DNA of 28,232 nucleotides from Gemmatimonadota bacterium (GCA_016180765.1 JACPAP010000132.1:1-28232), one strand, 5' to 3'. Counted from the stretch's first letter, positions 6,507-17,537 are shown. Notes: generated from the sequence alone by a model not told the origin. A program made the numbers and translations.

Positions 6507-9500
6507 CCACGTCGGGCCGGTGGCTGGAGGCGAGGCGCGCCGGGCTGGAGCGGCGCGAAGCGGTGGCCGGCCTGTTGGTCGCCGTCGGCGTGATCCTCGT
6601 CGCGTTGGCCGCGGGTGTGGCGCTGGCGCGGCTGGGCCTGTATCGGGCGCAGCCGGTCTCCGTCATCGGGGGCTGGGCGGTGGTGGTCGCCGCCGGGGGG
6701 CTGGGTATCTGGCGGGCGCGCCGGCGGCGCCGGGCGGACGCCCGCGCCGTGGCGGCGCTGGTCGAGCAGGGTGGCGGCCTCCGTCGCGGCTCGGTGGCGG
6801 GCGTGGCGCTCGAGCGGCGCACCGGCTCGGCCTCGCTGGCGGCCCTGGCGGACGCGCGGGTGGCGCAGTGGCTCGAGGATCACGGAGAGGGGGCCCTGCG
6901 CGACGCGCGACGTGAGCGGCGCAAGGCCCTGGGATGGAGTGCGGCGATCGCGCTCTGCGGCGGCGGGTTGTTCGTGGCCTCCGGGCCGGGGGCGCGCGCC
7001 GGGTCCGACTTCTGGCGTCCGCTCTCGGCGCTCGCGCGGGTGGCCGGCCCGGTGACGGTGAACGTGGATCGAAGCGACGTGCGGCGAGGCGAGCGGGTCA
7101 CGGTTTCGGTGAAGGCGCCCGGACACCGCGGCGCCGTACTCTGGGTCCGGGCCCCAGGCGAGCCCTGGCGGTCTACGCCCCTCGCGCTGGACACGGCGGG
7201 GCACGCGACGCAGGTGCTGGGTCCGCTCGACAGCGATCGGTTCGTTCGGGCCACGGCCGGGGCCAAGGAATCGGCCACCCTGCGGGTCCGCGTGTCCTTG
7301 CCGGCCCTCCTCGCGGACCTGGAGCTCATCGCCACCTACCCGCCGTATCTCGACCTGGCGGACGAGCCGCTCGTCCCCGGCCCCGACCCGGTGCTGCTGC
7401 CGGTCGGCACCCAGATCGACACTCGCGGGCGCACCACCCTGCCGCTCCGCTCGGCCACCTGGCGGCGGGAGGGAGCCGGCACACCGCTGGTGCCGCCCCA
7501 ACGTGATTCGCCGAGTGCCCGCGGGCGAAGAGCGGATCGCGCAGATCAGTCGCAGCACGTTGGAACGGCGCTGGCCGTCGCCGGCACGGCGTTCCAGGGC
7601 CGGTTGGCGGTCCGCGCCAGCGGCCGTTTCACGCTGGTGGTGAGCCCGGAGGGTGGCGTCCCGCTCGAGGGCGAGCCACCGGAGCTCAACCTCGTCGCCG
7701 TTCCGGACAGCATCCCGGTGATCTCGGTTCCGGTCCCCGGAGGGGACACCACCGCGCCGCTCAGCCTGCGCCAGCCGTTGGTCATTGACGTGCGGGATGA
7801 TCATCGCGTGACCCGCGTCGAGCTGGTGAGCCGGCGGGTCAGTCGCCTGGGTTTGGTTACCCCGCCTCAGACGGACACGTTGGCGTTGCCCGAAGGCGGC
7901 GCCGAGCGCGTCGTGCTCTCGTGGACGCTGGATCTCAACGGGCGGGGCTTCTGGCCGGGAGACACGGCGTTCTACCGCGTGCGCGCGCTGGACAACGCGC
8001 CCGCGGCGCACCTGGCGGAGAGCAGAGAGTACCGCCTCCGGTTGCCGTCGAACGCCGAGCTGCGGGAGGCGTTGCGGGAGGCGTCGCGCGCGGTCGCCGC
8101 CGCGGCCGATTCGTTGGCGCGGGAGCAGCGGGGCCTGGCGCAGGCGACGGAAGAACTGTCGGCCGAGCGGGAGCGCGCCTCCGAGGGGGCCCAGGCCCCG
8201 TTCCGGGGCGGAATGGGGCAGGCGCGGCCCGGCGCCCAGGGTGACCTGCCGTTCCGCTCCGCGCAACGGGCTGGCGAGCTCGCGGATCAACAGGCGCGCG
8301 TAATGGAGCGGGCGGCGCAGATGCAAGAGGAGCTCAAACTGCTGGCCGAGGCCGCATCCAACGCCGGGCTGACGGATCCCCAGTGGCAGGCGGAATTGAA
8401 GGAGCTGGAGCGGCTGCTGGACCGCGCGGTGACCCCGGAGCTGGAGCAACGCCTGAACGCCTTGCGTGAAGCGCTCCAGAAGCTGGATCCCGAGGCGCTG
8501 CGCGAAGCTCTGAAACGCCTGGCCGAAGCAGGGAAGGAGTTTCGGGACCAGCTGTCCCGCAGTCGTGAATTGTTCGAGCGGGCGGCCCTCGAAGGCGAGA
8601 TGACGACCCTGGCCGAAGACGCCGAGGAGTTGGCCCAGCGCCAGCGGGATTGGAACCGGCAGGCGGAGGCCGCTGCCCTGGATTCCGCGCTGGCCCAGGC
8701 GGAACGGGCGCTGGCCACGGAGACCGACAGCCTGGCAGCCCGCATGAGCCAGCTGGATCAGGAACTGCGGAAACAGGGGCAACCGGAGGGTACCGCGGCC
8801 GAGCAGCAACGGGCCTCGCAGGCGGCACGGGCGATGGACCGTGCCGCCGGACAGGCGCAGACGGGCGAACGGCAGCAGGCCCAACGATCAGGCCAGGAGG
8901 CAGAGCAGGCGTTGGACCCGGTGGCGCAGCGTCTCCGCCAGCAGCGGGATGCCCTGCGCGACCAGTGGCGTCGGGACGTCATCCAGACCCTGGACTACGC
9001 GCTGGCGGAGACGGCGGATCTGGCTCGGCGTCAGGTGGATCTGGCCCAGCGCATGCGCGGCGGGGACGCCTCGGCGGACGCCCGGAACGCGCAGGCCGCG
9101 CTGCGGGAAAGCGCCGATCGCGTGATGCAACGCTTGCAGACGGCCGCCGGCAAGAACGCCTTGGTGTCACCGCAGGTCGGTACCTCGCTTGGCTTCGCCC
9201 GGCTGCGCATGGCGGAAGCGGTTGATCGGTTGCAACGCGCCACGCCCAATCCGTCGGAGGCCGGCGAGCTCGCCGGGCAGGCCGTGGATGGCCTGAACGC
9301 GATGACCCAGGCCCTGCTGCGCTCGCGCGCCGAGGTCCAGGGCGCCGAGTCGGGGTCGGGGCTCCAAGAGGCGGTCGAGAAGATGGCCCAGCTGGCGGCG
9401 CAGCAACAGGCGTTGAACGGGGAGTCGGGCGGCATGTTGCCGTTGATGGCGTTGGGCGGAGAGGGCCTGTTGCAGGACCTGCGGGCGCTGGCCGAGCGGC

Positions 9501-9892
9501 AACGGCGGCTGGCGGCCGAACTCGAGCGGATGAATGCCGAAGGCCAGGCCGAAGGCGCTGAAGAACTGGCGCAGGAGGCGCGTGACCTGGCTCGGCGGCT
9601 GGAGGCGGGACAGCTCGATCGCCGGACCATCGAGCGCCAGGAGCGGCTGTTCCGCCGGCTGTTGGATCAGGGGCGCACACTGCGGGGCGATGAGCAAGAC
9701 GAGCAGAAAGAGCGCACCAGCCAGACGGCGCGTCCGGATAACGTGCGCCTGCCGCCGGCGCTTCGTCCCGGCGCGGCCGGCAAGGGTCCCAAGTATCCCT
9801 ACCCGACGTGGGAGCAGTTGCAGCAGCTCTCGCCCGAGGAACGCCGGCTCATCCTCGATTACTTCCGCCGGTTGAATGAGGGGCGTCCGTAA
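6503..9892 (+). CDS. DUF4175-like large membrane protein with long coiled coil
   Basis: The 1129-residue protein starts at ATG 6503, which overlaps the stop of the DUF4159 gene (ATGA). Hydrophobic segments at about 21-43, 51-70 and 142-160 should anchor it in the inner membrane, with a strongly basic loop (RARRRRRADAR) between. A middle region of beta-sandwich-like segments (VTVNVDRSDVRRGERVTVSVKAPG and onward) precedes a very long C-terminal half rich in Gln, Glu, Ala and Arg, clearly coiled coil. It ends in a conserved-looking YPTWEQLQQLSPEERRLILDYFRRL. This plan matches DUF4175/TIGR02302-type proteins. Residues about 330-357 are low-complexity, written by an in-frame inverted repeat (7490-7572). 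Location next to DUF4159, TPR and Tat genes suggests an envelope complex; the biochemical role is unknown. Confidence 0.82.
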   Translation: MTTSGRWLEARRAGLERREAVAGLLVAVGVILVALAAGVALARLGLYRAQPVSVIGGWAVVVAAGGLGIWRARRRRRADARAVAALVEQGGGLRRGSVAGVALERRTGSASLAALADARVAQWLEDHGEGALRDARRERRKALGWSAAIALCGGGLFVASGPGARAGSDFWRPLSALARVAGPVTVNVDRSDVRRGERVTVSVKAPGHRGAVLWVRAPGEPWRSTPLALDTAGHATQVLGPLDSDRFVRATAGAKESATLRVRVSLPALLADLELIATYPPYLDLADEPLVPGPDPVLLPVGTQIDTRGRTTLPLRSATWRREGAGTPLVPPQRDSPSARGRRADRADQSQHVGTALAVAGTAFQGRLAVRASGRFTLVVSPEGGVPLEGEPPELNLVAVPDSIPVISVPVPGGDTTAPLSLRQPLVIDVRDDHRVTRVELVSRRVSRLGLVTPPQTDTLALPEGGAERVVLSWTLDLNGRGFWPGDTAFYRVRALDNAPAAHLAESREYRLRLPSNAELREALREASRAVAAAADSLAREQRGLAQATEELSAERERASEGAQAPFRGGMGQARPGAQGDLPFRSAQRAGELADQQARVMERAAQMQEELKLLAEAASNAGLTDPQWQAELKELERLLDRAVTPELEQRLNALREALQKLDPEALREALKRLAEAGKEFRDQLSRSRELFERAALEGEMTTLAEDAEELAQRQRDWNRQAEAAALDSALAQAERALATETDSLAARMSQLDQELRKQGQPEGTAAEQQRASQAARAMDRAAGQAQTGERQQAQRSGQEAEQALDPVAQRLRQQRDALRDQWRRDVIQTLDYALAETADLARRQVDLAQRMRGGDASADARNAQAALRESADRVMQRLQTAAGKNALVSPQVGTSLGFARLRMAEAVDRLQRATPNPSEAGELAGQAVDGLNAMTQALLRSRAEVQGAESGSGLQEAVEKMAQLAAQQQALNGESGGMLPLMALGGEGLLQDLRALAERQRRLAAELERMNAEGQAEGAEELAQEARDLARRLEAGQLDRRTIERQERLFRRLLDQGRTLRGDEQDEQKERTSQTARPDNVRLPPALRPGAAGKGPKYPYPTWEQLQQLSPEERRLILDYFRRLNEGRP
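7490..7572. repeat. Inverted repeat, CCGTTCCAAC family, copy 4, inside a coding region
   Basis: The right arm, around 7556-7570 (CACGTTGGAACGGC), matches the other copies exactly in its core. The left arm at about 7490-7506 (GTGCCGCCCCAACGTG) has decayed by two bases in its core. The loop is about 49 nt. The frame stays open through it and encodes a polar stretch in the beta-rich region of the DUF4175-like protein. Confidence 0.7.
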
Positions 9893-9922
9893 TGCCGGGG
9901 ACCGGACCTACCAGTGAACGGA

Positions 9923-9948
9923 TCACCGCAGAGCGCACTCTGCGGTGA
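9923..9948. repeat. Perfect hairpin, CGCAGAG words, flush with a start codon
   Basis: The stem TCACCGCAGAG (9923-9933) pairs perfectly with 9938-9948 over 11 bp around the tetraloop CGCA. It lies 30 nt after the DUF4175-like stop and ends immediately before the GTG start at 9949. There is no T-tract after it. It could attenuate or separate translation of the TPR gene, or simply be another member of the window's word hairpins. Confidence 0.75.
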
Positions 9949-11721
9949 GTGACTGATATGTTACGGCACGTGCAACGCAGGCCGGTCTTACCGCGCATAA
10001 CGCCGCTCGCGCTGGCGATCCTGCTGGCCGGACCGCGGGCGGGGCGGGCCCAGGCGGAAAGCCGGGCGCTGGCCGAGGCCGGCGAGCTGGAGCGCGTGGG
10101 GCGGCATGCCGACGCTGCGGTCCGGTATCGCGGGATTCTGCGCGCCGACCCCACCAGCTTGCCGGCGCTGCTCGGCCTGGAGCGGGTGTTCACGTCCTTG
10201 GAGCGGCCGGACTCACTCGTCCCGCTGGTTCGCGCGGCGCTGGCCCGCGATCCCCTGAACCAGGCGATTCATTCACTGGAGCTGCGCGTGTGGTTTGCGC
10301 TGGGGCACTCGGACAGTGTCACGTCTGCGGCGCGGCGCTGGATCGCGCTCGCGCCGCGCAGTGCGGATCCGTATCGCGAGTGGGCGTTTACCGTGGCGCA
10401 GCGGGGCGACCTGGCGGGCGCGAAAGGGGTCCTCGCCGAGGGGGCGGGCCGGCTGGGCGATGCCGCGCTGGCGCAGGATCTGGCCCAGCTCACTGCCCTG
10501 GCCGGCGAGTGGACCGAGGCGGCCCGGCAGTGGGTAGCGGTGGTGCGCGGGAATCCTGGGTTGCTGCCTGCGGCGACCGGGAGCCTGACGCGCGCGCCGG
10601 CCGTCGCGCGTGACGAGATGCTGAGCGTACTGCTGGGCGTGGGGGGTGACTCGACCTCGCGTCGCCTGGCGGCGGACTTGCTCGCGGGTTGGGGCCGCGC
10701 GGACGAGGCCTGGCCGCTGCTCGACGCTACGCTGCCCCAAGATCCCCAAGCCGCGGCAGTCTTGCTCCAACGCTTCGCCGAGCGCGCGGGGACGATGCGG
10801 TCTCGCAGAAGCGCGCTGGTGCGTGGCTACGCGCTGGAGCGGCTGGCCACGCTGGTGGACGCGGCGGCGTCCGAGCGCGTGCGACTCCAGGCGGCTCAGG
10901 CCTACGCCGACGCGGGCGACCTGAGGTCGGCGCAGCGGATGCTGGAGCGCGCCGGCGCCGGCGCGGAGACCGGGGAGGCCGTAGCACCGGCGATGGCGAG
11001 CCTGATCCGCGCCCTGGCGGAGCAGGGGTCGGTCGAGGAAGCGGAGCGGCGACTCCGGGCGTGGAGTGACCGGCTGGGCGGCGATGATCGGGAGACGCTG
11101 CGCGAGGCCGTCGCGTGGGCCTGGGCTCGCCGCGGCGAGCTGGACCGGGCGGAGGCGGTGCTGGCGCCGGATTCCAGCGTGGCGGCCGCGGCCGTACGGG
11201 GGTGGATCGCGCTGTATCGGGGCGATCTGGGGAACGCGCGCGAGCAGCTCCGCGCCGCGGGTCCCTACACCGGCTCGCGGGAGGAAGCGACGCGACGGAT
11301 GGGTATGCTGGTGCTGGTGGAGCGCATCGCTGCGGACCGCTTACCGGAATTCGGTCGGGCGGTGTTAGCGCTGGCGCGCGGCGATTCGGTCCAGGCGCTG
11401 GTGGACCTCGAGCAGGCGGCGCGGAAGCTCTCCCCCTCCGGGGGCCGGGCGGACGTGCTGGCGTTTGCGGGGGAACAGGCGCTCGCGCGGCGCGACTACC
11501 AGGCCGCCGAGGATCTCCTCAGCCGGGCGTTGGCGACGGACTCCGTGGGGCCCGCTGCCCCGGCCGCAGAGCTCGCGCTGGCGAGGGTGCAGGCGGAGAC
11601 CGGGCGCACCGAGGTCGCCATCCGCCAGTTGGAGCACTTGATCCTGGCGCATCCGCAAAGCGCTATGGTGCCGCAGGCACGGCGCCTGAGGGATCGGTTG
11701 CGGGGAGTGGTGCCGGAGTGA
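9949..11721 (+). CDS. Exported tetratricopeptide-repeat protein
   Basis: The 590-residue protein has an N-terminal basic region and a hydrophobic stretch (ALAILLAGPRAGRAQA) that looks like a Sec signal with cleavage after AQA. The rest is a chain of helical pairs with TPR spacing: EAGELERVGRHADAAVRYRGILRADP near the start, AQAYADAGDLRSAQRMLERA in the middle, ALARRDYQAAEDLLSRALATDS and ETGRTEVAIRQLEHLILAHP at the end. It is therefore a periplasmic scaffold. The start is GTG 9949, directly after a hairpin; ATG 9958 is an alternative that shortens it by three residues. Its TGA overlaps the GTG of the next gene (GTGA), so the two are coupled. A partner role with the Tat protein and the DUF4175-like protein is inferred from the operon only. 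Confidence 0.86.
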   Translation: MTDMLRHVQRRPVLPRITPLALAILLAGPRAGRAQAESRALAEAGELERVGRHADAAVRYRGILRADPTSLPALLGLERVFTSLERPDSLVPLVRAALARDPLNQAIHSLELRVWFALGHSDSVTSAARRWIALAPRSADPYREWAFTVAQRGDLAGAKGVLAEGAGRLGDAALAQDLAQLTALAGEWTEAARQWVAVVRGNPGLLPAATGSLTRAPAVARDEMLSVLLGVGGDSTSRRLAADLLAGWGRADEAWPLLDATLPQDPQAAAVLLQRFAERAGTMRSRRSALVRGYALERLATLVDAAASERVRLQAAQAYADAGDLRSAQRMLERAGAGAETGEAVAPAMASLIRALAEQGSVEEAERRLRAWSDRLGGDDRETLREAVAWAWARRGELDRAEAVLAPDSSVAAAAVRGWIALYRGDLGNAREQLRAAGPYTGSREEATRRMGMLVLVERIAADRLPEFGRAVLALARGDSVQALVDLEQAARKLSPSGGRADVLAFAGEQALARRDYQAAEDLLSRALATDSVGPAAPAAELALARVQAETGRTEVAIRQLEHLILAHPQSAMVPQARRLRDRLRGVVPE

Positions 11722-13051
11722 TACGGCGAGAGTTCCTTAGGGCGGCAGTGGCGGCAGGAGCGGCAGAAGCGGCAGGTGCGGTAGAGGCGGCCGCGGCGGC
11801 AGTGCGGGGCGTCCTGCCTTCCGCCCCTGCCGCTCCTTCCGCCTCTGCCGCTGCTGCCGCTCTCCTCGTCCCCATGGACGACGCCCAGTCCAACCACCTC
11901 AAGGCCTACGGCGTCACCTACCGCGCCCTCCAGCGCGGCGGTCGCGCGGAGTGGTTGCTCAACTACCGGGGAGGAAGCTTTCTCCTCCCCGCCGATACCG
12001 CGACGGAGCGTGACGCCGCGCTCACGGGTGTCACCGTTGAGCCCGCGTCGGACGGAGACGTGGTGGCGGTGCGCGGCGAGATCCAGGCAAACAACATGGA
12101 CGCGGTGCCGCTGGAGAAGGCCCCCAAGGTCGCCGTCTACGTCCCGCCCAACGCGGCGCCGTGGGACGATGCGGTGACCATGTCCCTGGAGTACGCCGGC
12201 ATCGAGTACCAGAAGATCTGGGATCTCGAGGTCCTGGGCGGGCGGCTCAAGGACTTCGAGTGGCTGCACCTGCACCACGAGGATTTCACCGGACAATACT
12301 CCAAGTTCTACCTCGCCTACAGCGGCGCGTTCTGGCTGTCGGAGATGGTGGAGCGCAATCAGGAGACCGCGCGCCGGCTCGGCCTGCCCAATGTGCCGGC
12401 CTTGAAGAAGGCCGTGGCGCGCGAGATTCGCCGGTTCGTGCAGGACGGTGGCTTCCTGTTCGCGATGTGCACCGCGACCGAGACCATCGAGATCGCGCTG
12501 GCCGCCGAGGGGATGGACGTGGCGGCCCCCTATGCCGACGGCACCCCGATGGATCCCGAGGCCTCGGCCAAGCTGGACTGGAGCCGGTCGTTCGCGTTCC
12601 GCGACGTCAAGCTGGAGCAATCGTCCGCCATCGCGAGCTTCTCGGACGTTGACGGCCACCAGGTCAACAACCCGCCCAGGCGCCAGCCGCTGGGCGCGTT
12701 CACGCTGTTCAACTTCAGCGCCAAGATCGACCCCGTGCCGACCATGCTGGTGCAATGCCACCGGCAGGTCATTCCGGATTTCTACGGTTTGACGACCTCA
12801 TTCCAGCGCGAGCGGCTCAAGCCGGACGTCACGGTGCTGGCCGACGAGCCCGGCGCGCCCTGGGTCAAGTACATCCACGGCGAATTCCAGAAGGGCACGT
12901 GGACCTACCTGGGTGGGCACGATCCGGAGGATCCCCAGCACCAGATCGGCGACCCACCTACGGACCTGTCCCTGCACGCTAACTCGCCGGGCTATCGCCT
13001 GGTCCTGAACAACGTCCTGTTCCCGGCGGCCAAGAAGCGTGAACTGAAGAC

Positions 13052-13055
<4 letters not shown>
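11718..13055 (+). CDS. Tat-exported protein of unknown function (homologues sometimes labelled asparagine synthetase B)
   Basis: The 445-residue product begins MIRREFLRAA, a good twin-arginine motif (RRxFLR), so Tat export after folding is predicted. The hydrophobic core of the signal is an Ala-rich stretch encoded by the two arms of a GGCGGCAG-word inverted repeat. The mature part starts near VPMDDAQSNHLKAYGVTYRAL and includes LLNYRGGSFLLP, YVPPNAAPWDDAVTMSLEYAG, LHLHHEDFTGQYSKFYLAYSG, QDGGFLFAMCTATETIEIAL and a C-terminal WTYLGGHDPEDPQHQIGDPPTD. Relatives in Bacteroidota and Gemmatimonadota carry a label 'asparagine synthetase B', but I see no N-terminal Cys amidotransferase or ATP-pyrophosphatase motif, so I do not accept that function. 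The start GTG 11718 overlaps the TPR stop; its TGA overlaps the helicase GTG start. Confidence 0.8.
11741..11861. repeat. GGCGGCAG-word inverted repeat encoding a Tat signal core
   Basis: Arms 11741-11783 and 11819-11861 are about 43 nt and complementary at roughly 34 positions; the loop is about 35 nt. The left arm encodes AAVAAGAAEAAGAV-type residues, the right arm PSAPAAPSASAAAAA-type residues. Bases 11745-11766 are identical to the complement of 138-159. The element replaces the normal hydrophobic region of the exported protein's signal peptide. Confidence 0.78.
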
Positions 13056-15598
<2,543 letters not shown>

Positions 15599-15643
15599 GA
15601 AGTGAGACGTACTCCTCACGCCTCACGTCTTACCTCTCACTTC
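15599..15643. repeat. GTGAGAAGTGAG-word hairpin, flush with the helicase stop
   Basis: Arms 15599-15611 (GAAGTGAGACGTA) and 15631-15643 are 13 nt with one mismatch; the 19-nt loop carries further CTCACG words. The helicase stop ends at 15598, so the left arm begins at the very next base, and GTGAG words already occur within the last helicase codons. No T-tract follows. Confidence 0.78.
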
Positions 15644-15660
15644 GGGGAGGGGGCGTTGTG

Positions 15661-16575
15661 GTGAGGGGGATGGTGAGCCTGTTTGGGCGGCAGCGGGCGC
15701 CGGAAGACCGCGGTGTCCGGGTGCGACGCTGGGCGGCGGGGGCGGGGTTCAGCGTGGTGGCGCACCTCGCCGTCATTTTGTTGCTGCTCGCGATCGCCAC
15801 GGAGCCCCCGCGTTCGCCCCGGGTGTTGCTCATTCCGTGGGAAGTAGGGACGCCCGAGAACCGGGTCACGCCGTACCTGGTTCCGGCTCCTGCCGGTCGG
15901 CCAGCAGCCGTGCCCCGTACCAGGCCGACGACGGGCTTGGGCGCGCAGGTGCTGCCTGAGCCGCAGCCGGTCACGCGGCCGAGCGTGCGAGAAGCCGTCC
16001 AGCCCGCGGTGCGGGTTCCCCGGCCCGACAGCGCGGGCCCGCTCGTGGTCGTCGCGCCCAGGACGACGACCCGACGCCTCCTCCGGCCGGGCTACGGCGA
16101 CGGGCGCCTGTGGGTGCCGCCGATTGATGTGCTGCAGCTGGGGCGCCCGCTACCCGCCGCGCCGGCTCGAGGCGCGGAAGGTCCGCCGACGGTGGCCCAG
16201 CTGGACAGCACGGTGACGGCGCGGCTTCGCGCCTTTCTCGACACCATGCCCCCCGACTCGTTCGCTCCGCCCTCGACTCCGAGTTGGACCACCGAGATCG
16301 CCGGCCGGACCTGGGGGATCGACGGCAAGTGGATCTACCTGGGCGGGCTCAAGCTCCCGGCGGCGCTGCTGGCCCTGCTCCCGTTCCCGCAGGGGAACAT
16401 CGACCAATCGCGCGCGGCCATGGACCTGATGCGCTACCGCGAGGACATCATGCAGGCGGCCCAGCGGGCGGAAACGGCGGCGGAGTTCAAGCGGTACGTG
16501 AACGAGCTCAGGAAGAGAAAGGATCAGGAGCGGGAGCTGAAGAAGAAGGCCGCCCGCGATACGGTGATTCCGTGA
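15661..16575 (+). CDS. TonB-like single-pass membrane protein, function unknown
   Basis: From GTG 15661 the product is 304 residues. A basic N-terminus (RVRRWAAGAG) precedes one hydrophobic helix (FSVVAHLAVILLLLAIA), then a long Pro/Arg/Val-rich region (YLVPAPAGRPAAVPRTRP and onward), which resembles the TonB layout of an N-in anchor and a periplasmic Pro-rich spacer. The C-terminal 100 residues include TWGIDGKWIYLGGLKLPAALLALLPFPQGN and a charged helix ending in RELKKKAARDTVIP. I do not see a TonB C-terminal receptor-binding fold, so this is only a resemblance. The start is uncertain: a purine-rich GGGGAGGGGG at 15644-15653 suits GTG 15661; ATG 15670 is also possible. An upstream frame back to 15595 runs through a hairpin and is rejected. 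It converges on the RES toxin gene, with 6 nt between the stops. Confidence 0.7.
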   Translation: MRGMVSLFGRQRAPEDRGVRVRRWAAGAGFSVVAHLAVILLLLAIATEPPRSPRVLLIPWEVGTPENRVTPYLVPAPAGRPAAVPRTRPTTGLGAQVLPEPQPVTRPSVREAVQPAVRVPRPDSAGPLVVVAPRTTTRRLLRPGYGDGRLWVPPIDVLQLGRPLPAAPARGAEGPPTVAQLDSTVTARLRAFLDTMPPDSFAPPSTPSWTTEIAGRTWGIDGKWIYLGGLKLPAALLALLPFPQGNIDQSRAAMDLMRYREDIMQAAQRAETAAEFKRYVNELRKRKDQERELKKKAARDTVIP

Positions 16576-16581
16576 GAAGTC

Positions 16582-17043
16582 CTATCGCCGCCGTCGCCCT
16601 ACGATCCGTTCATCAAGCCTGAAAGGCGCGCGGCTCACCGGACCCACGACCTGCGATTGGGGATGTCGCGGGTTGATCAAGAGGTTCTGCTCGTGAGGAA
16701 CCAGAACGGACGGCACCACCAGAAGGGGCGTCTCGCCGCCCGTAGCCCAGGCGTCTCCCAGCGCGCGGGTGATGGCCTGATCGGTCCTCCAATGTCGCGG
16801 GAGGGCGGTGAGGTCAACCGTCACGCGGGATAGTGCGTCGGGCACCTCGATCTCGAGCTGCACCAGGTCGTCGGGAAGCAAGTCAGACTCCGTGCGGGCG
16901 AGGTACTCCAGGACGGCGAGCGAGAGCGTGTGCGACGCGTACACCACGGCCACTCCGGGGGAATTCCACCGGCCGCCGTAGCGGCGGGCCCCCTCACCGT
17001 CGAGCGCGGTGTGGGGCCGGCGGACCAGCCGCCAGGCCCGCAC
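16582..17043 (-). CDS. RES-domain toxin (predicted NAD+ phosphorylase/glycohydrolase)
   Basis: The 153-residue product is a RES-family toxin, a family shown to degrade NAD+ and arrest growth. The signature is clear: RRYGGRWNSPG near residue 20-30 (with the substrate Arg at 25), VVYASHTLSLAVLEYL (Tyr35 and Glu46), and a C-terminal VPSVLVPHEQNLLINPRHP carrying the conserved Ser and Asn. Length is normal for the family. The start is a GTG at 17043 (MRAWRLVRRP), 8 nt after the antitoxin stop, so the pair is one operon with the antitoxin first. The toxin looks intact. Cytoplasmic. Expression should follow the antitoxin promoter just upstream, where an inverted repeat is visible. Confidence 0.92.
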   Translation of the reverse strand: MRAWRLVRRPHTALDGEGARRYGGRWNSPGVAVVYASHTLSLAVLEYLARTESDLLPDDLVQLEIEVPDALSRVTVDLTALPRHWRTDQAITRALGDAWATGGETPLLVVPSVLVPHEQNLLINPRHPQSQVVGPVSRAPFRLDERIVGRRRR

Positions 17044-17051
17044 CGGTAATC

Positions 17052-17483
17052 TCAGCCGTAGACGCCGTAGCTGATGCGGCCCAGCACTGCCTCCACCGCG
17101 TGTGCTCCCCCATCGGTGTCCAGTAAATCGAGCGGCGCCCGCCCCTGGAGGTCCCGGTTCTCGGTCCGCAGCCAGCGATGCGCTTTGTCGGCGTTCTGGA
17201 ACGTTTCCTCGGCGAGGGCCAGGATACGGAGCACGCGGGCGAGCCGGTCGGACTCCGCCGCCGAGAGCGTTTGGCCGCGCTCGCGGCGGTGCGTCAGGGT
17301 CCTCCGTGGCAGGACCAAGCGCTCGATCTCGGCGGTAGTCACCACGCCGGCCCGGACCAGGCGGTCCACCAGCGAGGTGGGAAACCCCCGTCGCACGGCG
17401 TCCGCGACGGCCGGCCCCGGTTCCCGCACCTGTCGCCCTCGGAGCGATGGCGGCAATAGCCGATACAGCGGGGGTTGTCCCAT
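17052..17483 (-). CDS. Xre/MbcA/ParS-type antitoxin of the RES pair
   Basis: From ATG 17483 the product is 143 residues. The N-terminal half is a helical, HTH-like region (FPTSLVDRLVRAGVVTTAEIERLVLPRRTL). The C-terminal half has the toxin-binding DUF2384 pattern: LALAEETFQNADKAHRWLRTENRDLQG, then PLDLLDTDGGAHAVEAVLGRISYGVYG. In this family the C-terminus inserts into the RES active site and the complex represses its own promoter. A TTG start at 17504 would add seven residues, but ATG 17483 is the more usual kind of start and sits at the edge of an inverted repeat (17481-17508). It precedes the toxin with an 8-nt gap. Confidence 0.88.
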   Translation of the reverse strand: MGQPPLYRLLPPSLRGRQVREPGPAVADAVRRGFPTSLVDRLVRAGVVTTAEIERLVLPRRTLTHRRERGQTLSAAESDRLARVLRILALAEETFQNADKAHRWLRTENRDLQGRAPLDLLDTDGGAHAVEAVLGRISYGVYG

Positions 17484-17508
17484 TTTGCCCAAAGGTATGC
17501 GCAAAATG
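17481..17508 (-). promoter_or_regulatory. Candidate autoregulatory operator of the RES-Xre pair
   Basis: CATTTTGC at 17481-17488 and GCAAAATG at 17501-17508 form a perfect 8-bp inverted repeat around 12 nt, in an AT-richer patch. It overlaps the antitoxin start codon. That position suits binding of an HTH antitoxin that represses its own operon; binding is inferred, not shown. Confidence 0.6.
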
Positions 17509-17537
17509 CCAAGAGAACAAGATGCCGGCCTCGCTTC

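Noticed and set aside
6422..8884. 820-codon minus-strand frame opposite the DUF4175-like gene
   Set aside because: Composition is that of an antisense shadow (Arg/Gln/Leu/Pro-rich), and the plus-strand gene has clear membrane, beta and coiled-coil regions and operon junctions.
9923..9948. Intrinsic terminator
   Set aside because: The stem is good but no T-tract follows, and the next start codon begins at the following base.
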